This document shows positions 15,376 to 23,349 of a stretch of 64,000 bases of DNA, piece by piece. The notes beneath the pieces were generated by a model. It ran no database searches. It saw only the letters and a program-made list of their open reading frames with translations, and was not told the origin of the DNA. Origin of the DNA: Streptomyces griseoviridis (lineage in GTDB: Bacteria; Actinomycetota; Actinomycetes; Streptomycetales; Streptomycetaceae); contig BMSM01000012.1 in assembly GCA_014649155.1 (NCBI GenBank), forward strand, positions 62,001-126,000, given 5' to 3'. The translations under genes and the position numbers were made by a program. The first letter of the stretch is position 1; each line of letters begins with the position of its first letter.

Positions 15376-16233
15376 ATGAAGCTGCTGCGAGTCGGTACGG
15401 CCGGGGCGGAGCGGCCCGCGCTGCTCGACGCCGACGGCACCCTGCGCGACCTGTCGGGCCTGGTGCCGGACATCGACGGCTCGCTGCTCGCCGACGACGC
15501 GGCCCTCGGCCGGGTGCGGGCCGCCGCCGACGGCGGTGACCTGCCCGTACTGGACGCGACCGGGCTGCGGGTCGGGCCGCCGCTCGGCCGGATCGGCAAG
15601 GTCGTGTGCATCGGCCTCAACTACTACGACCACGCCCGCGAGATCGCGGCCGAGCCGCCCGCCGAACCGGTCGTCTTCCTCAAGGCGGCGGACACGGTGG
15701 TCGGGCCGTACGACACCGTGCTCGTGCCGCGCGGGTCCGCCAAGACCGACTGGGAGGTGGAGCTGGCGGTCGTGATCGGGCGGACGGCCCGCTACCTGGA
15801 GTCGGCGGCGGACGGGCTCGCCTGTGTCGCCGGGTACGCGATCGCGCACGACGTCTCCGAGCGGGAGTTCCAGATCGAGCGCGGCGGCACCTGGGACAAG
15901 GGCAAGAACTGCGAGACGTTCAACCCGCTGGGGCCGTGGCTGGTGACCGCCGACGAGGTGCCCGACCCGCAGGACCTGCGGCTGCGGCTCTGGGTCAACG
16001 GGGAGCCGAAGCAGGACGGCACGACGGCCGAGCAGATCTTCCCGGTCGGGGAGGCCGTGCGGTACGTCAGCCGGTTCATGACCCTGTACCCCGGCGACGT
16101 CATCAACACCGGGACGCCGGCCGGGGTGGCCATGGGCCGGCCCGAGCCGAAGCCGTACCTGCGGGCCGGGGACGTGGTCGAGCTGGAGATCGACGGACTG
16201 GGGCGGCAGCGCCAGGAGCTGAAGGACGCGTAG
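15376..16233 (+). CDS. Fumarylacetoacetate hydrolase (FAH) family enzyme
   Basis: A 285-residue cytoplasmic metal-dependent C-C bond hydrolase or isomerase. The FAH core starts at about residue 70: VVCIGLNYYDHAREI, then FLKAADTVVGPYD. The metal ligands appear as DWEVELAVVIG (two Glu) and AHDVSERE (Asp). Later come WDKGKNCETFNPLGPWLVT and GDVINTGTPAGVAMG, typical of the 2-hydroxyhepta-2,4-diene-1,7-dioate isomerase branch. The ATG follows GAGGGAGACGGAAC. The specific substrate (an acylpyruvate or ring-cleavage product) is unknown; no aromatic pathway genes are adjacent. It converges on the LLM gene with only 20 bases between. Confidence 0.9.
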   Translation: MKLLRVGTAGAERPALLDADGTLRDLSGLVPDIDGSLLADDAALGRVRAAADGGDLPVLDATGLRVGPPLGRIGKVVCIGLNYYDHAREIAAEPPAEPVVFLKAADTVVGPYDTVLVPRGSAKTDWEVELAVVIGRTARYLESAADGLACVAGYAIAHDVSEREFQIERGGTWDKGKNCETFNPLGPWLVTADEVPDPQDLRLRLWVNGEPKQDGTTAEQIFPVGEAVRYVSRFMTLYPGDVINTGTPAGVAMGRPEPKPYLRAGDVVELEIDGLGRQRQELKDA

Positions 16234-16253
16234 GGCACCACCGCCCCGACCGG

Positions 16254-17132
16254 TCACGCCAGGAGAGAGGCCAGGCGGCGCCAGCCGTCCCTCGGCAGGG
16301 GGGCGTCCAGGCCGCCGTCCTGGACCACCTGGAGGGCGACGTGGTCGGCGCCCGCCGCGTGGAACTCGTCGATACGGCGGCGGATCGTGCCCTCGTCGCC
16401 CCAGGCGAACACCGCGTCGATCAGCCGGTCGCTGCCGCCGTCCGCGACATCGGCGTCGGTGAAGCCGAGGCGGAGGAAGTTCTGGGTGTAGTTCGGGAGC
16501 TGGAGGTACATGGCCAGGTAGGCGCGGGCCGTCGCGCGGGCGCTGGACGGGTCGTCGTCCAGCACCACCTTGAACTCCGGCGCGAGCAGCGGGCCGGTGC
16601 CGAGGATCTCGCGGGCCTTCGCGGTGTGCTCGGGCGTGACCAGGTACGGGATCGCGCCCGCCGCCCGGTCCCGGGACAGCTCCAGCATCTTCGGGCCGAG
16701 CGCGGCCAGGAGCCGGCGGTGGGCCGGCATCCCGGCGCGGTCCAGCTCGTCGACGTAGCCGGCCATCTTCGAGTACGGGCGGCTGTACCCCTTCACCGCG
16801 GGGCCGTGGCTGACGCCCAGGCCGAGCACGAACCGGCCGGGGTGGGCCACCTCCAGCTCGGCGAAGTCGGCGGCGGTCGCGGACGCCTCGTGCTCCCAGA
16901 CGCTCTGGATGCTGGTGGCGACGACGAGCCGCGAGGTCGCCTCGATGAGCGGGGTGGCGTCCGCGGCGGAGGTGTTGCCGCCCAGCCACAGGGCGCCGAA
17001 GCCGAGCCGCTCGGCCTCCGCGGCGGCCTCGGTGCGCGCGCCGTGGTCGTGCGGGCCGTCGACGCGCAGTCCTCCGGCCCAGACGCCGTACCGTCCGACG
17101 GATTCCTTCAAGGCGGCCGTGGTGTCGTTCAT
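16254..17132 (-). CDS. LLM-class (probably F420-dependent) oxidoreductase
   Basis: A 292-residue cytoplasmic TIM-barrel oxidoreductase of the luciferase-like family. It shows GRYGVWAGGLRVDGP at the start, AAEAERLGFGALWLGGN, the strand LVVATSIQSVWEHEA and FVLGLGVSHGPAVKGYSRP, then DRLIDAVFAWGDEGTIRRR near the end. This layout is that of the actinobacterial F420-dependent subgroup known as TIGR03620 (recalled, not searched). The ATG at 17132 is preceded by GGAGGGATCACACCTC. Substrate unknown. It is co-oriented with the two genes upstream on the minus strand (85-base gap) and may be read from them. Confidence 0.87.
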   Translation of the reverse strand: MNDTTAALKESVGRYGVWAGGLRVDGPHDHGARTEAAAEAERLGFGALWLGGNTSAADATPLIEATSRLVVATSIQSVWEHEASATAADFAELEVAHPGRFVLGLGVSHGPAVKGYSRPYSKMAGYVDELDRAGMPAHRRLLAALGPKMLELSRDRAAGAIPYLVTPEHTAKAREILGTGPLLAPEFKVVLDDDPSSARATARAYLAMYLQLPNYTQNFLRLGFTDADVADGGSDRLIDAVFAWGDEGTIRRRIDEFHAAGADHVALQVVQDGGLDAPLPRDGWRRLASLLA

Positions 17133-17217
17133 CGAGGTGTGATCCCTCCAGTAGATGGCTGATCATTCCTGCCGTACCGCGTGCCAACGACAGCCATCAT
17201 CACCCGCATTCCCGCGC

Positions 17218-17691
17218 TCAGCCCCGCAGGAACCGCTCCAGCGCCTCCACCACCAGCCGGTGGTCCTGGAGCTGCGGCAGCCCGGAGACGGTCACCGCGC
17301 CGATCACCCCGGCGCCCTCGACGGTGACCGGGAAGGAGCCGCCGTGCGCCGCGTAGGTGTCGGGGTCGAGGCGCGAGGACTCCTCGAACGTCGTGCCCTT
17401 GGCCCGGAACCGGGCGCCCACCAGGTACGACGCCGAGCCGTACCGCTCCACCACCCGGCGCTTGCGGGTGATCCAGGCGTCGTTGTCGGGGGTGGAGCCG
17501 GGCAGGGCGGCGTGGAAGAGCTGCTGCCCGGCCCGGTGGATGTCGATCGCGACGGGGGCCTCGCGCTCCCGGGCCAGTTCGACCAGGAGCGAACCCAGCG
17601 CCCACGCGTCCTCGTGGGTGAAGGTACGGAAGACCAGGCGGCGTTCCTGCGCCTCCAGCTCCTCCAGGGAGGGGGGCGGCTCCGGCGTCAC
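17218..17691 (-). CDS. Heme-degrading/HbpS-like domain protein (UPF0303 type)
   Basis: A 157-residue protein of the GlcG/HbpS-like fold. Segments include LVFRTFTHEDAWALGSLLVE, PVAIDIHRAGQQLFHAALPG, DNDAWITRKRRVVERYGSAS and AAHGGSFPVTVEGAGVIGAV, the last being the conserved glycine-rich turn of the family. Relatives include the haem-binding HbpS of Streptomyces, but no secretion signal is seen here, so it is cytoplasmic. The GTG start overlaps the preceding stop as GTGA (17688-17691), so it is translationally coupled to the Gfo/Idh/MocA gene; the pair probably shares a substrate. Confidence 0.83.
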   Translation of the reverse strand: MTPEPPPSLEELEAQERRLVFRTFTHEDAWALGSLLVELAREREAPVAIDIHRAGQQLFHAALPGSTPDNDAWITRKRRVVERYGSASYLVGARFRAKGTTFEESSRLDPDTYAAHGGSFPVTVEGAGVIGAVTVSGLPQLQDHRLVVEALERFLRG

Positions 17692-18767
17692 AGGGTTACC
17701 ACCACTCCGTCGCGGGCCGAACGGCGGGCCGCCTCCAGGACGTCCAGGGAGGCCGCCGCCTCCCGGGCGCCCACCGGGTTCGGACCGCCCCGCAGCAGGG
17801 CCTCGGCCACCGCCGCGTAGTAGGCGGGGTAGTCGCCCGGCACGCTCGGCTCGATCCGGCCGCCGCCGGTCGACGGGGACTCACCGGAGCCCACCCGGCC
17901 CCACAGCGCCTCGTCCTCCTCGCCCCAGCCGCGCCCCGGGCGCTTGCCCTCGCGCAGGGCCGCCTCCTGCGGATCGAGGCCGTACTTGACGTATCCGGCC
18001 TTCGAGCCGAGCACCCGGAAGCGGGGGCCGAGCTGGGCGGTGGTGGAGGAGACGTACAGGTGGGAGCGGACGCCGCCCGCGTGGGTCAGCGCGAGGAACG
18101 TGTCGTCGTCGGCCTCCGCGCCCGCGCGCCGGACGAGCGACTCGGCGTACACCTGGGTGACCGGGCCGAAGAGGACCAGGGCCTGGTCGACGACATGGCT
18201 GCCGAGGTCGTACAGCAGACCTCCGATCTCTGCCGGGTCCCCGGACTCCCGCCAGCCGCCCTTGGGGGTCGGCCGCCAGCGTTCGAAGCGGGACTCGAAC
18301 CGCCATACGTTGCCCAGGGCGCCCTCGGCGAGCAGCTTGCGCAGGGTGAGGAAGTCGTTGTCCCAGCGGCGGTTCTGGAACACCGAGAGCAGCAGGCCGC
18401 GCTCCTCGGCCAGCGCCGCCAGGTCGCGGGCCTCGGCCGCCGTGCCGGCGATCGGCTTGTCCACCACGACCGGCAGGCCCGCCTTCAGGGCCTCGGTGGC
18501 GAGCGGGACATGGGTCTTGTTGGGGGAGGCGAGGACGACCAGGTCCAGGTCGGCGGCGCGCGCGAACAGCTCGTCCGGGCGCGCGACGAGCGTCACGCCG
18601 GGGAACTCGGCGCGGGCCTGCTCCTGCCGCTCCGGGCTGGAGGTGACCACCGTGTCCAGGGTGAGCCCCTCGGTGGCGGCGATCAGCGGGGCGTGGAAGA
18701 CGGAACCCGCGAGGCCGTAGCCGACGAGGCCGACGCGCAACGGCGTGCCGGAGGAGATATCAGTCAT
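17688..18767 (-). CDS. Gfo/Idh/MocA-family NAD(P)-dependent oxidoreductase
   Basis: A 359-residue sugar- or polyol-type dehydrogenase. A Rossmann start (RVGLVGYGLAGSVFHAPL) opens residues 9-130, with VVLASPNKTHVPLA and VDKPIAGTAAEA (the E/DKP motif with the catalytic Lys). The C-terminal alpha/beta domain carries IGGLLYDLGSHVVDQALVLFG, which matches the G-x-x-x-D-x-x-x-H active-site pattern. The ATG at 18767 is chosen because it opens the domain; a longer frame runs into the divergent promoter. The gene faces the ROK regulator across 47 bases that hold a palindromic operator, so repression by that regulator is likely. Confidence 0.9.
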   Translation of the reverse strand: MTDISSGTPLRVGLVGYGLAGSVFHAPLIAATEGLTLDTVVTSSPERQEQARAEFPGVTLVARPDELFARAADLDLVVLASPNKTHVPLATEALKAGLPVVVDKPIAGTAAEARDLAALAEERGLLLSVFQNRRWDNDFLTLRKLLAEGALGNVWRFESRFERWRPTPKGGWRESGDPAEIGGLLYDLGSHVVDQALVLFGPVTQVYAESLVRRAGAEADDDTFLALTHAGGVRSHLYVSSTTAQLGPRFRVLGSKAGYVKYGLDPQEAALREGKRPGRGWGEEDEALWGRVGSGESPSTGGGRIEPSVPGDYPAYYAAVAEALLRGGPNPVGAREAAASLDVLEAARRSARDGVVVTL

Positions 18768-18773
18768 GCGTCC

Positions 18774-18798
18774 ACTTTGGCAACGGTGTTGCGAAAGT
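18774..18798. promoter_or_regulatory. Palindromic operator in the divergent ROK / oxidoreductase promoter
   Basis: ACTTTGGCAAC (18774-18784), spacer GGT, then GTTGCGAAAGT (18788-18798): the arms match at 10 of 11 positions. CTTT-x-GCAAC ... GTTGC-x-AAAG has the style of known ROK-family operators. It lies between the two divergent starts, so one regulator bound here can control both. Confidence 0.75.
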
Positions 18799-18814
18799 GC
18801 AAGCAGGGGCGACA

Positions 18815-20149
18815 ATGGTGGGCGTGAACAGGACGAACGACCCCGGGGCGCGGACCCCGCGCAGCCCCAGCGCCGCCCGGGTGCTCGACCTGCTGCGCGC
18901 GGCCGGGACGGAGGGCATCAGCCGGCTTGAGCTGGCGGAGCGGACCGGGCTCACCCCGCAGGCGGTCAGCAAGATCACCGCCCGGCTGCGGGCGGACGGC
19001 CTCGCCGCCGAGGCCGGGCACCGGGCGTCCACGGGCGGCAAACCGCGCACGGTGCTGCGGCTGGTGCCGGAGGCCGGGCACGCGGTCGGCGTCCACCTCG
19101 ACCGCGACGAACTCCGGGCCGTCCTGGTCGACCTCACCGGCACGGTGGCGGGGGAGCGGCGGGCCCCGCTCGACCTCGGCGCCGGCGCGGAGGCGGTGGT
19201 GACGGGCGTGGTCCGGGAGGTGGAGGCGCTGGTCGCGAGCGCCTTCGGGGAGGGCCGGGGTGCGAGTGCCTTCGAGGAGGCCGGGGGTGCGAGTGCCTTC
19301 GGGGAGGCCCGGGGCGCGACTGCTCTTGGGGAGGGCCGGGGCGCGAGTGCTCTTCGGGAAGCCCGGGGTGCGAGTGCTCTTGGGGAAGCCCGGGGCGCGG
19401 GTGCTCCCGAAGAAGTGCAAGGCGCGGCTGTCCTGGAGGAGGGGCAGGGCGCGGGGGCGGTGGCGCGGGGCGTCGCGGACGCCCCCGCCCTCCTCGGTGT
19501 CGGCGTCGCCCTGCCCGGCCCCCTCGACCACGCCCGGGGGGTGCTGCACCGGGTCACCGGGTTCCCGGAGTGGGACGGGTTCCCGCTGCGGGACGCGCTC
19601 GCCCGGCGCCTCGGCGTGCCGGTCGTCGTCGACAAGGACACCAACGCGGCGGCGCTCGGCCTCGCGGTCGGCGGCGAGCGCGGCTCCTTCGCCTACCTGC
19701 ACCTCGGTACGGGACTGGGGGCGGGGCTGGTGTTCGGCGGGAGCGTGTACCGGGGGGCGCGGACGGGCGCCGGCGAGTTCGGGCACCAGGTGATCCAGCT
19801 CGACGGCCCGCCCTGCCCGTGCGGCGCCCGCGGCTGCGTGGAGGCCCTGTGCCTGGCCGCCGTCGCGCGCGGCGACCTCGCCGAGGCGGCCAGGGTGCTG
19901 GGCGCCGGCGCCGCCAACCTCGCCGGACTGCTCGACATCGACCTGGTGCTGCTCGGCGGCCGGACCGTCGCCGGGGCGCCCGGCGCGTTCGTCCGGGGCG
20001 TCGGCGCGGTGCTGGACGCACGGGCACGGCGCGAGGGCGGGCACGGGGGCGGCGTACCGGTGCGGGTGGCGCCCGGCGGGGCGCGGGCGATCGCTCAGGG
20101 CGCGGGGCAGCTGGTGCTGGCACCGCTGTTCGGGCGGGGGGACGCGTAA
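18815..20149 (+). CDS. ROK-family transcriptional repressor with inserted 9-residue repeats
   Basis: A 444-residue regulator. Residues 15-75 form a winged helix-turn-helix (RVLDLLRAAG, ISRLELAERTGLTPQAVSK). The ROK sugar-kinase-like body follows, with VVVDKDTNAAALG, HLGTGLGAGLVFGGSVYRG and the zinc site CPCGARGCVEALC. The stretch between the first ROK beta strands and the ALLGVGVALPGPLDH segment carries an abnormal insertion of about 70 residues made of GASAFGEAR-like nonapeptides. The ATG at 18815 follows GCAGGGG. It faces the Gfo/Idh/MocA gene over the palindrome, and the inducer is probably a sugar or its phosphate. Whether the insertion is tolerated is unknown. Confidence 0.88.
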   Translation: MVGVNRTNDPGARTPRSPSAARVLDLLRAAGTEGISRLELAERTGLTPQAVSKITARLRADGLAAEAGHRASTGGKPRTVLRLVPEAGHAVGVHLDRDELRAVLVDLTGTVAGERRAPLDLGAGAEAVVTGVVREVEALVASAFGEGRGASAFEEAGGASAFGEARGATALGEGRGASALREARGASALGEARGAGAPEEVQGAAVLEEGQGAGAVARGVADAPALLGVGVALPGPLDHARGVLHRVTGFPEWDGFPLRDALARRLGVPVVVDKDTNAAALGLAVGGERGSFAYLHLGTGLGAGLVFGGSVYRGARTGAGEFGHQVIQLDGPPCPCGARGCVEALCLAAVARGDLAEAARVLGAGAANLAGLLDIDLVLLGGRTVAGAPGAFVRGVGAVLDARARREGGHGGGVPVRVAPGGARAIAQGAGQLVLAPLFGRGDA

Positions 20150-20241
20150 GGGCCCTGGTCCGGTCGGCGGCAGACGGTACGCCCGTTCGGGGGCGGCGCG
20201 CGGAGTGGTGCCGTGGGGGAGCGGCCGTGCGGGCAGCTCAT

Positions 20242-21141
20242 ATGGTCATGCGACTGTGTGCACCCCCTGTGTCCCCCCGCCCGGCGCACGTGCCCCGCTT
20301 CCCGGCGGCGGCCCCCTGCCTGGCGGTGGCAGCCGCCCTCCTGACCGGACCGGCGTCCGCCCCGGCCCACGCGGCCCCCGCACCCCCGGTGTCCGCGCCC
20401 CTCCCCGACTGCACCGCCCCCGAGGACCACACCTTCCCGCTGACCACCCGCCTGCGCGGCGGTCCGGGCGGGTACGAGGCCGGCGGCGCGCCCGGCACCT
20501 GGTACCTCGACCTGACCAACACCACCGACCGCACCTGCTCGGACCTCCACCCCGTGATCGTCCTCGCCGGCGAGCGCCGCGCCCCCGAGCCCGGCCGGCT
20601 CACGCTGGAGTTCTACGCGGGGCAGCGGGCGCATCCGGTCCGGTTCGCGCCGGCCGGGGCGGGCGAACTGGCCGGTGTCCTCGCCACCGAGGACACCGGC
20701 TTCACCGTGGCGGCCGGGCGGACGCTCACCGTCAGGCTCCGGCTCACGGCCGCCCCCGGCGCCGCGCCCGGCCGGATCACCGCCCACGCCGCCGTCGTAC
20801 CGCGCCGCGAGGGCGACGGCGGCGACGCGTGGCTCGGCCGCTCGAACGACTACCGGTTCCGGATCACGTCCGGCGGCCCGGCCGCCACCCTCACCGGCGG
20901 ACCCGCCACCCCCACCGGCGGACCCGCCACCCCCACCGCCGCGACCGCCACCCCCACCGCCGCGCCCGCCATCCCCGCGTCGAGCCCGCCGCCCTCCACC
21001 CCGCCCGGCCGCCTCCCCTTCGCCGACGAACTCGCCGGCACCGGCCTGGCCCGCACCCCCGCCGCCGTGGCGCTCATGGCCGCCGCGCTGCTGGCCGCCG
21101 CCGGCACCACCACCGTCCTGCTGGCCCGCCGGCGCCGCTGA
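20242..21141 (+). CDS. Secreted cell-wall protein with LAxTG sorting signal
   Basis: A 299-residue exported protein. The N-terminus (MVMRLCAPPV, then AAAPCLAVAAALLTG and PAHAAPAPP) is a signal peptide. The central domain (residues 50-200) is beta-rich, as in GTWYLDLTNTTDRTC. A Thr/Pro repeat spacer (GGPATPTGGPATPT) leads to LPFADELAGTGLA, a hydrophobic helix and RRRR: a sortase signal of the LAxTG kind. It is thus covalently anchored to peptidoglycan. Start choice is weak; GTG at 20227 behind GGGGGAG is the alternative. No sortase partner of the LAxTG-recognising class E is in the window. Confidence 0.75.
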   Translation: MVMRLCAPPVSPRPAHVPRFPAAAPCLAVAAALLTGPASAPAHAAPAPPVSAPLPDCTAPEDHTFPLTTRLRGGPGGYEAGGAPGTWYLDLTNTTDRTCSDLHPVIVLAGERRAPEPGRLTLEFYAGQRAHPVRFAPAGAGELAGVLATEDTGFTVAAGRTLTVRLRLTAAPGAAPGRITAHAAVVPRREGDGGDAWLGRSNDYRFRITSGGPAATLTGGPATPTGGPATPTAATATPTAAPAIPASSPPPSTPPGRLPFADELAGTGLARTPAAVALMAAALLAAAGTTTVLLARRRR

Positions 21142-21289
21142 CCGGGCACCCGCGCCTCGGCCCCGCGGGCCCTGCCTTCCCCGGCAGCTCCGCCACCCCC
21201 GTCCGCGGCCGTCCCTGCGCGGTCCACCCGAACGGCCGGGCCCCCGGCGCCCCCGTCCGCTCCGGCAGCCCGGAGCACGGCCGCGTACC

Positions 21290-21761
21290 GGAGTGCCACG
21301 CCGTCGAGGCACGCACGGACCGGCTGGTGGACGAACCGGGGGAGGGCACCCCATCCCGACCGAACGCGACCTCGCCGAGCGGTACGAGGTCGCCCGCGAG
21401 ACCGTCCGGCAGGCCCCGCGCGAACGGGTGCCGGAGGGCTGGGGCGGCGAGCCGCGCCGGCCGGGCCGGACGGCACGCCCGCCACCTTCGCGCTGCCCCA
21501 CGCCACCGGCCTGGTACCGAGGCCCCGCACACCGGGAACGGCGGGAGGCTCCTCGCCCACCGGCTCGGCGAGCGGGCCCAGTGCCGGGCCAGCGCGATCG
21601 GCGGCGGCTCCGCGGCCCGCGAGGACATCGGAGCCGCCGCCGACGCCGTCGCCCTGGCCGAGCTGACGGCCGGCGTGGAGGTCCTCGAACCGGACCGGGC
21701 CGGCACCGAGGAGAACCTGACCTTCTGCGCCGGCGCCTGGAAGTCCGCCACCGGCGGCTGA
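21290..21761 (+). pseudogene. Degenerate GntR-type regulator
   Basis: A clear GntR winged-helix core, PIPTERDLAERYEVARETVR, is encoded at about 21350-21412. Its expected upstream part (LVDEPGEGTP) is in a different frame, and no start or intact effector domain can be joined to it. Downstream frames are open until 21761 but show only weak, shifted similarity. There are at least one frameshift and lost ends. It is probably a dying regulator between the LAxTG gene and the HAD gene. Confidence 0.45.
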
Positions 21762-21779
21762 CGCCCCCCGCCCGGCGCG

Positions 21780-22559
21780 TCAGACCAGGTCGACCAGATC
21801 CGCGATCGAGTCCACGACCTGCGTGGGCCGGTACGGGTACTGGTGGAGGTCGGCGGTGGTGGTCAGCCCCGTCAGCACCAGGAAGGTCTCCATCCCGGCC
21901 TCCAGACCGGCCAGCACGTCGGTGTCCATCCGGTCCCCGATCATGGCGCTGGTCTCGGAGTGCGCGCCGATCTGGTTCAGCCCGGTGCGCATCATCAGCG
22001 GGTTCGGCTTGCCGACGAAGTACGGGTCCTTCCCCGTCGCCTTGGTGATCAGCGCGGCCACCGACCCCGTCGCGGGCAGCGCGCCCTCCGGGGACGGCCC
22101 GGTGTTGTCGGGGTTGGTCGCGATGAACCGGGCACCGGCGTTGATCAGCCGGATCGCCTTGGTCAGCGCCTCGAAGGAGTACGTCCGGGTCTCACCCAGC
22201 ACCACGAAGTCCGGGTCGGTGTCGGTCATGACGTACCCGGCCTCGTGCAGGGCGGTGGTCAGACCGGCCTCGCCGATGACGTAGGCGGTGCCGCCGGGGT
22301 GCTGGGCGTCCAGGAACTTGGCGGTGGCCAGGGCGGAGGTCCAGATGTTCTCCACCGGCACCTCCAGACCGATCCGGTTCAGCCGGGCGTGCAGGTCCCG
22401 GGCGGTGTAGATCGAGTTGTTGGTCAGCACCAGGAACGGCCGCCCGGAGTCCCGCAGCTTCTTGATGAAGGCGTCGGCGCCGGGCACTGGCACCCCCTCG
22501 TGCATCAGCACGCCGTCCATGTCGGTGAGCCACGATTCGATGGGCTTGCGCTCTGTCAT
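21780..22559 (-). CDS. HAD-superfamily hydrolase, NagD-like (class IIA)
   Basis: A 259-residue cytoplasmic phosphatase. Motif I is SWLTDMDGVLMHEG, motif II VLTNNSIYT, motif III GKPNPLMM and motif IV MIGDRMDTDVLAGLEAGM, with the class IIA cap between them (FIATNPDNTGPSPEGALPATG). This is the NagD/4-nitrophenylphosphatase-like branch, which hydrolyses small phosphates such as nucleotide monophosphates or glycerol phosphate. The ATG at 22559 is preceded by GCAGGAG. The length is normal. It is separate from neighbours on both sides. Confidence 0.92.
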   Translation of the reverse strand: MTERKPIESWLTDMDGVLMHEGVPVPGADAFIKKLRDSGRPFLVLTNNSIYTARDLHARLNRIGLEVPVENIWTSALATAKFLDAQHPGGTAYVIGEAGLTTALHEAGYVMTDTDPDFVVLGETRTYSFEALTKAIRLINAGARFIATNPDNTGPSPEGALPATGSVAALITKATGKDPYFVGKPNPLMMRTGLNQIGAHSETSAMIGDRMDTDVLAGLEAGMETFLVLTGLTTTADLHQYPYRPTQVVDSIADLVDLV

Positions 22560-22759
22560 ACGGGCGGACTCCTGCCGTGCGGGGACCGGGGACGGGCCGG
22601 GGAACGGATGTGCGGGCGGGGAACGGGACCTGCGGACGACCATGCTAGACACCAAACCCGTCCCCGCCCCCCGTCCCCCGTTCGGAGCAGCGCCGGGCCC
22701 GCAGCGGATGCGGGTGCCACGCCGCCGGGGGAGTCTCCAGAGGTGACTGGAGGTACACG

Positions 22760-23347
22760 ATGGGCCCACTGAAAGCCACTCTCTGCGCCGGGAGCGCGCT
22801 GTGCGCGGCGCTCGCCCCGGCGACGGCGTACCCGGCGTACGCGGGCGACACCGACCAGGTCGCCGTGACCCCGGCGACGCCCGCCCCCGGCTCCGACGTC
22901 ACCCTCCGCGTGCCCGGCTGCGCCGGGAAGACCGCGGTGGCCGTCTCGGCGGCCTTCGAATCCGACACCCGGCTCACCCTGACCAGCAGCGACGGCGCCC
23001 TCGTCGGCGCCGGCCGGATCCGCGCCTCGGTCGAGGCGGGCGCCTACGCGGTGAAGGTCCGCTGCGGCTCCGAGCGGCACACCGGCCGCCTCACGGTCGG
23101 CGACGGCAGTGCCCGCCCGCCCGCCGGTCGGCCCCCCGCCTCCCCGGTCGCCCCCGTCGACGCGGGCGGCGGCGGTGCCGCGCGGCAGCTCGCCGCCCGT
23201 GACGCCGGCACCGCCCACGCCCCCCAGGACGAGGCCCGCCCCGCCGGACCCGGCACCGCGCACGCGGTGACCGGCCTGGTCCTCGCCGGGGTCGCCGCCG
23301 TCGCCGTGGCGCTGCGCAGCGCCCGCCGGAGCCGCGGGACGGACTGA
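22760..23347 (+). CDS. Exported membrane-anchored protein upstream of the sortase
   Basis: A 195-residue protein with a signal peptide (MGPLKATLCAGSALCAALAP, then ATAYPAYAGD). A small Ig-like beta domain follows (VAVTPATPAPGSDVTLRVPG ... AGAYAVKVRCGSERHTG), then a Gly/Pro/Ala linker. A C-terminal helix (VTGLVLAGVAAVAVALR) ends in RRSRG. The C-terminus lacks a clean LPxTG-type motif, so it is a membrane-anchored partner more than a sortase substrate. The ATG follows GGAGGTACACG. The sortase gene begins 2 bases after its stop, so the two form an operon; such pairs are common in Streptomyces. Confidence 0.8.
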   Translation: MGPLKATLCAGSALCAALAPATAYPAYAGDTDQVAVTPATPAPGSDVTLRVPGCAGKTAVAVSAAFESDTRLTLTSSDGALVGAGRIRASVEAGAYAVKVRCGSERHTGRLTVGDGSARPPAGRPPASPVAPVDAGGGGAARQLAARDAGTAHAPQDEARPAGPGTAHAVTGLVLAGVAAVAVALRSARRSRGTD

Positions 23348-23349
23348 CC

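Noticed and set aside
13726..17187. Very long minus-strand open frame (about 1150 codons)
   Set aside because: It runs antisense or out of frame across at least four well-supported genes; such frames are normal in GC-rich DNA where stop codons are rare. Its translation is Arg/Pro/Gly-rich with no domain.
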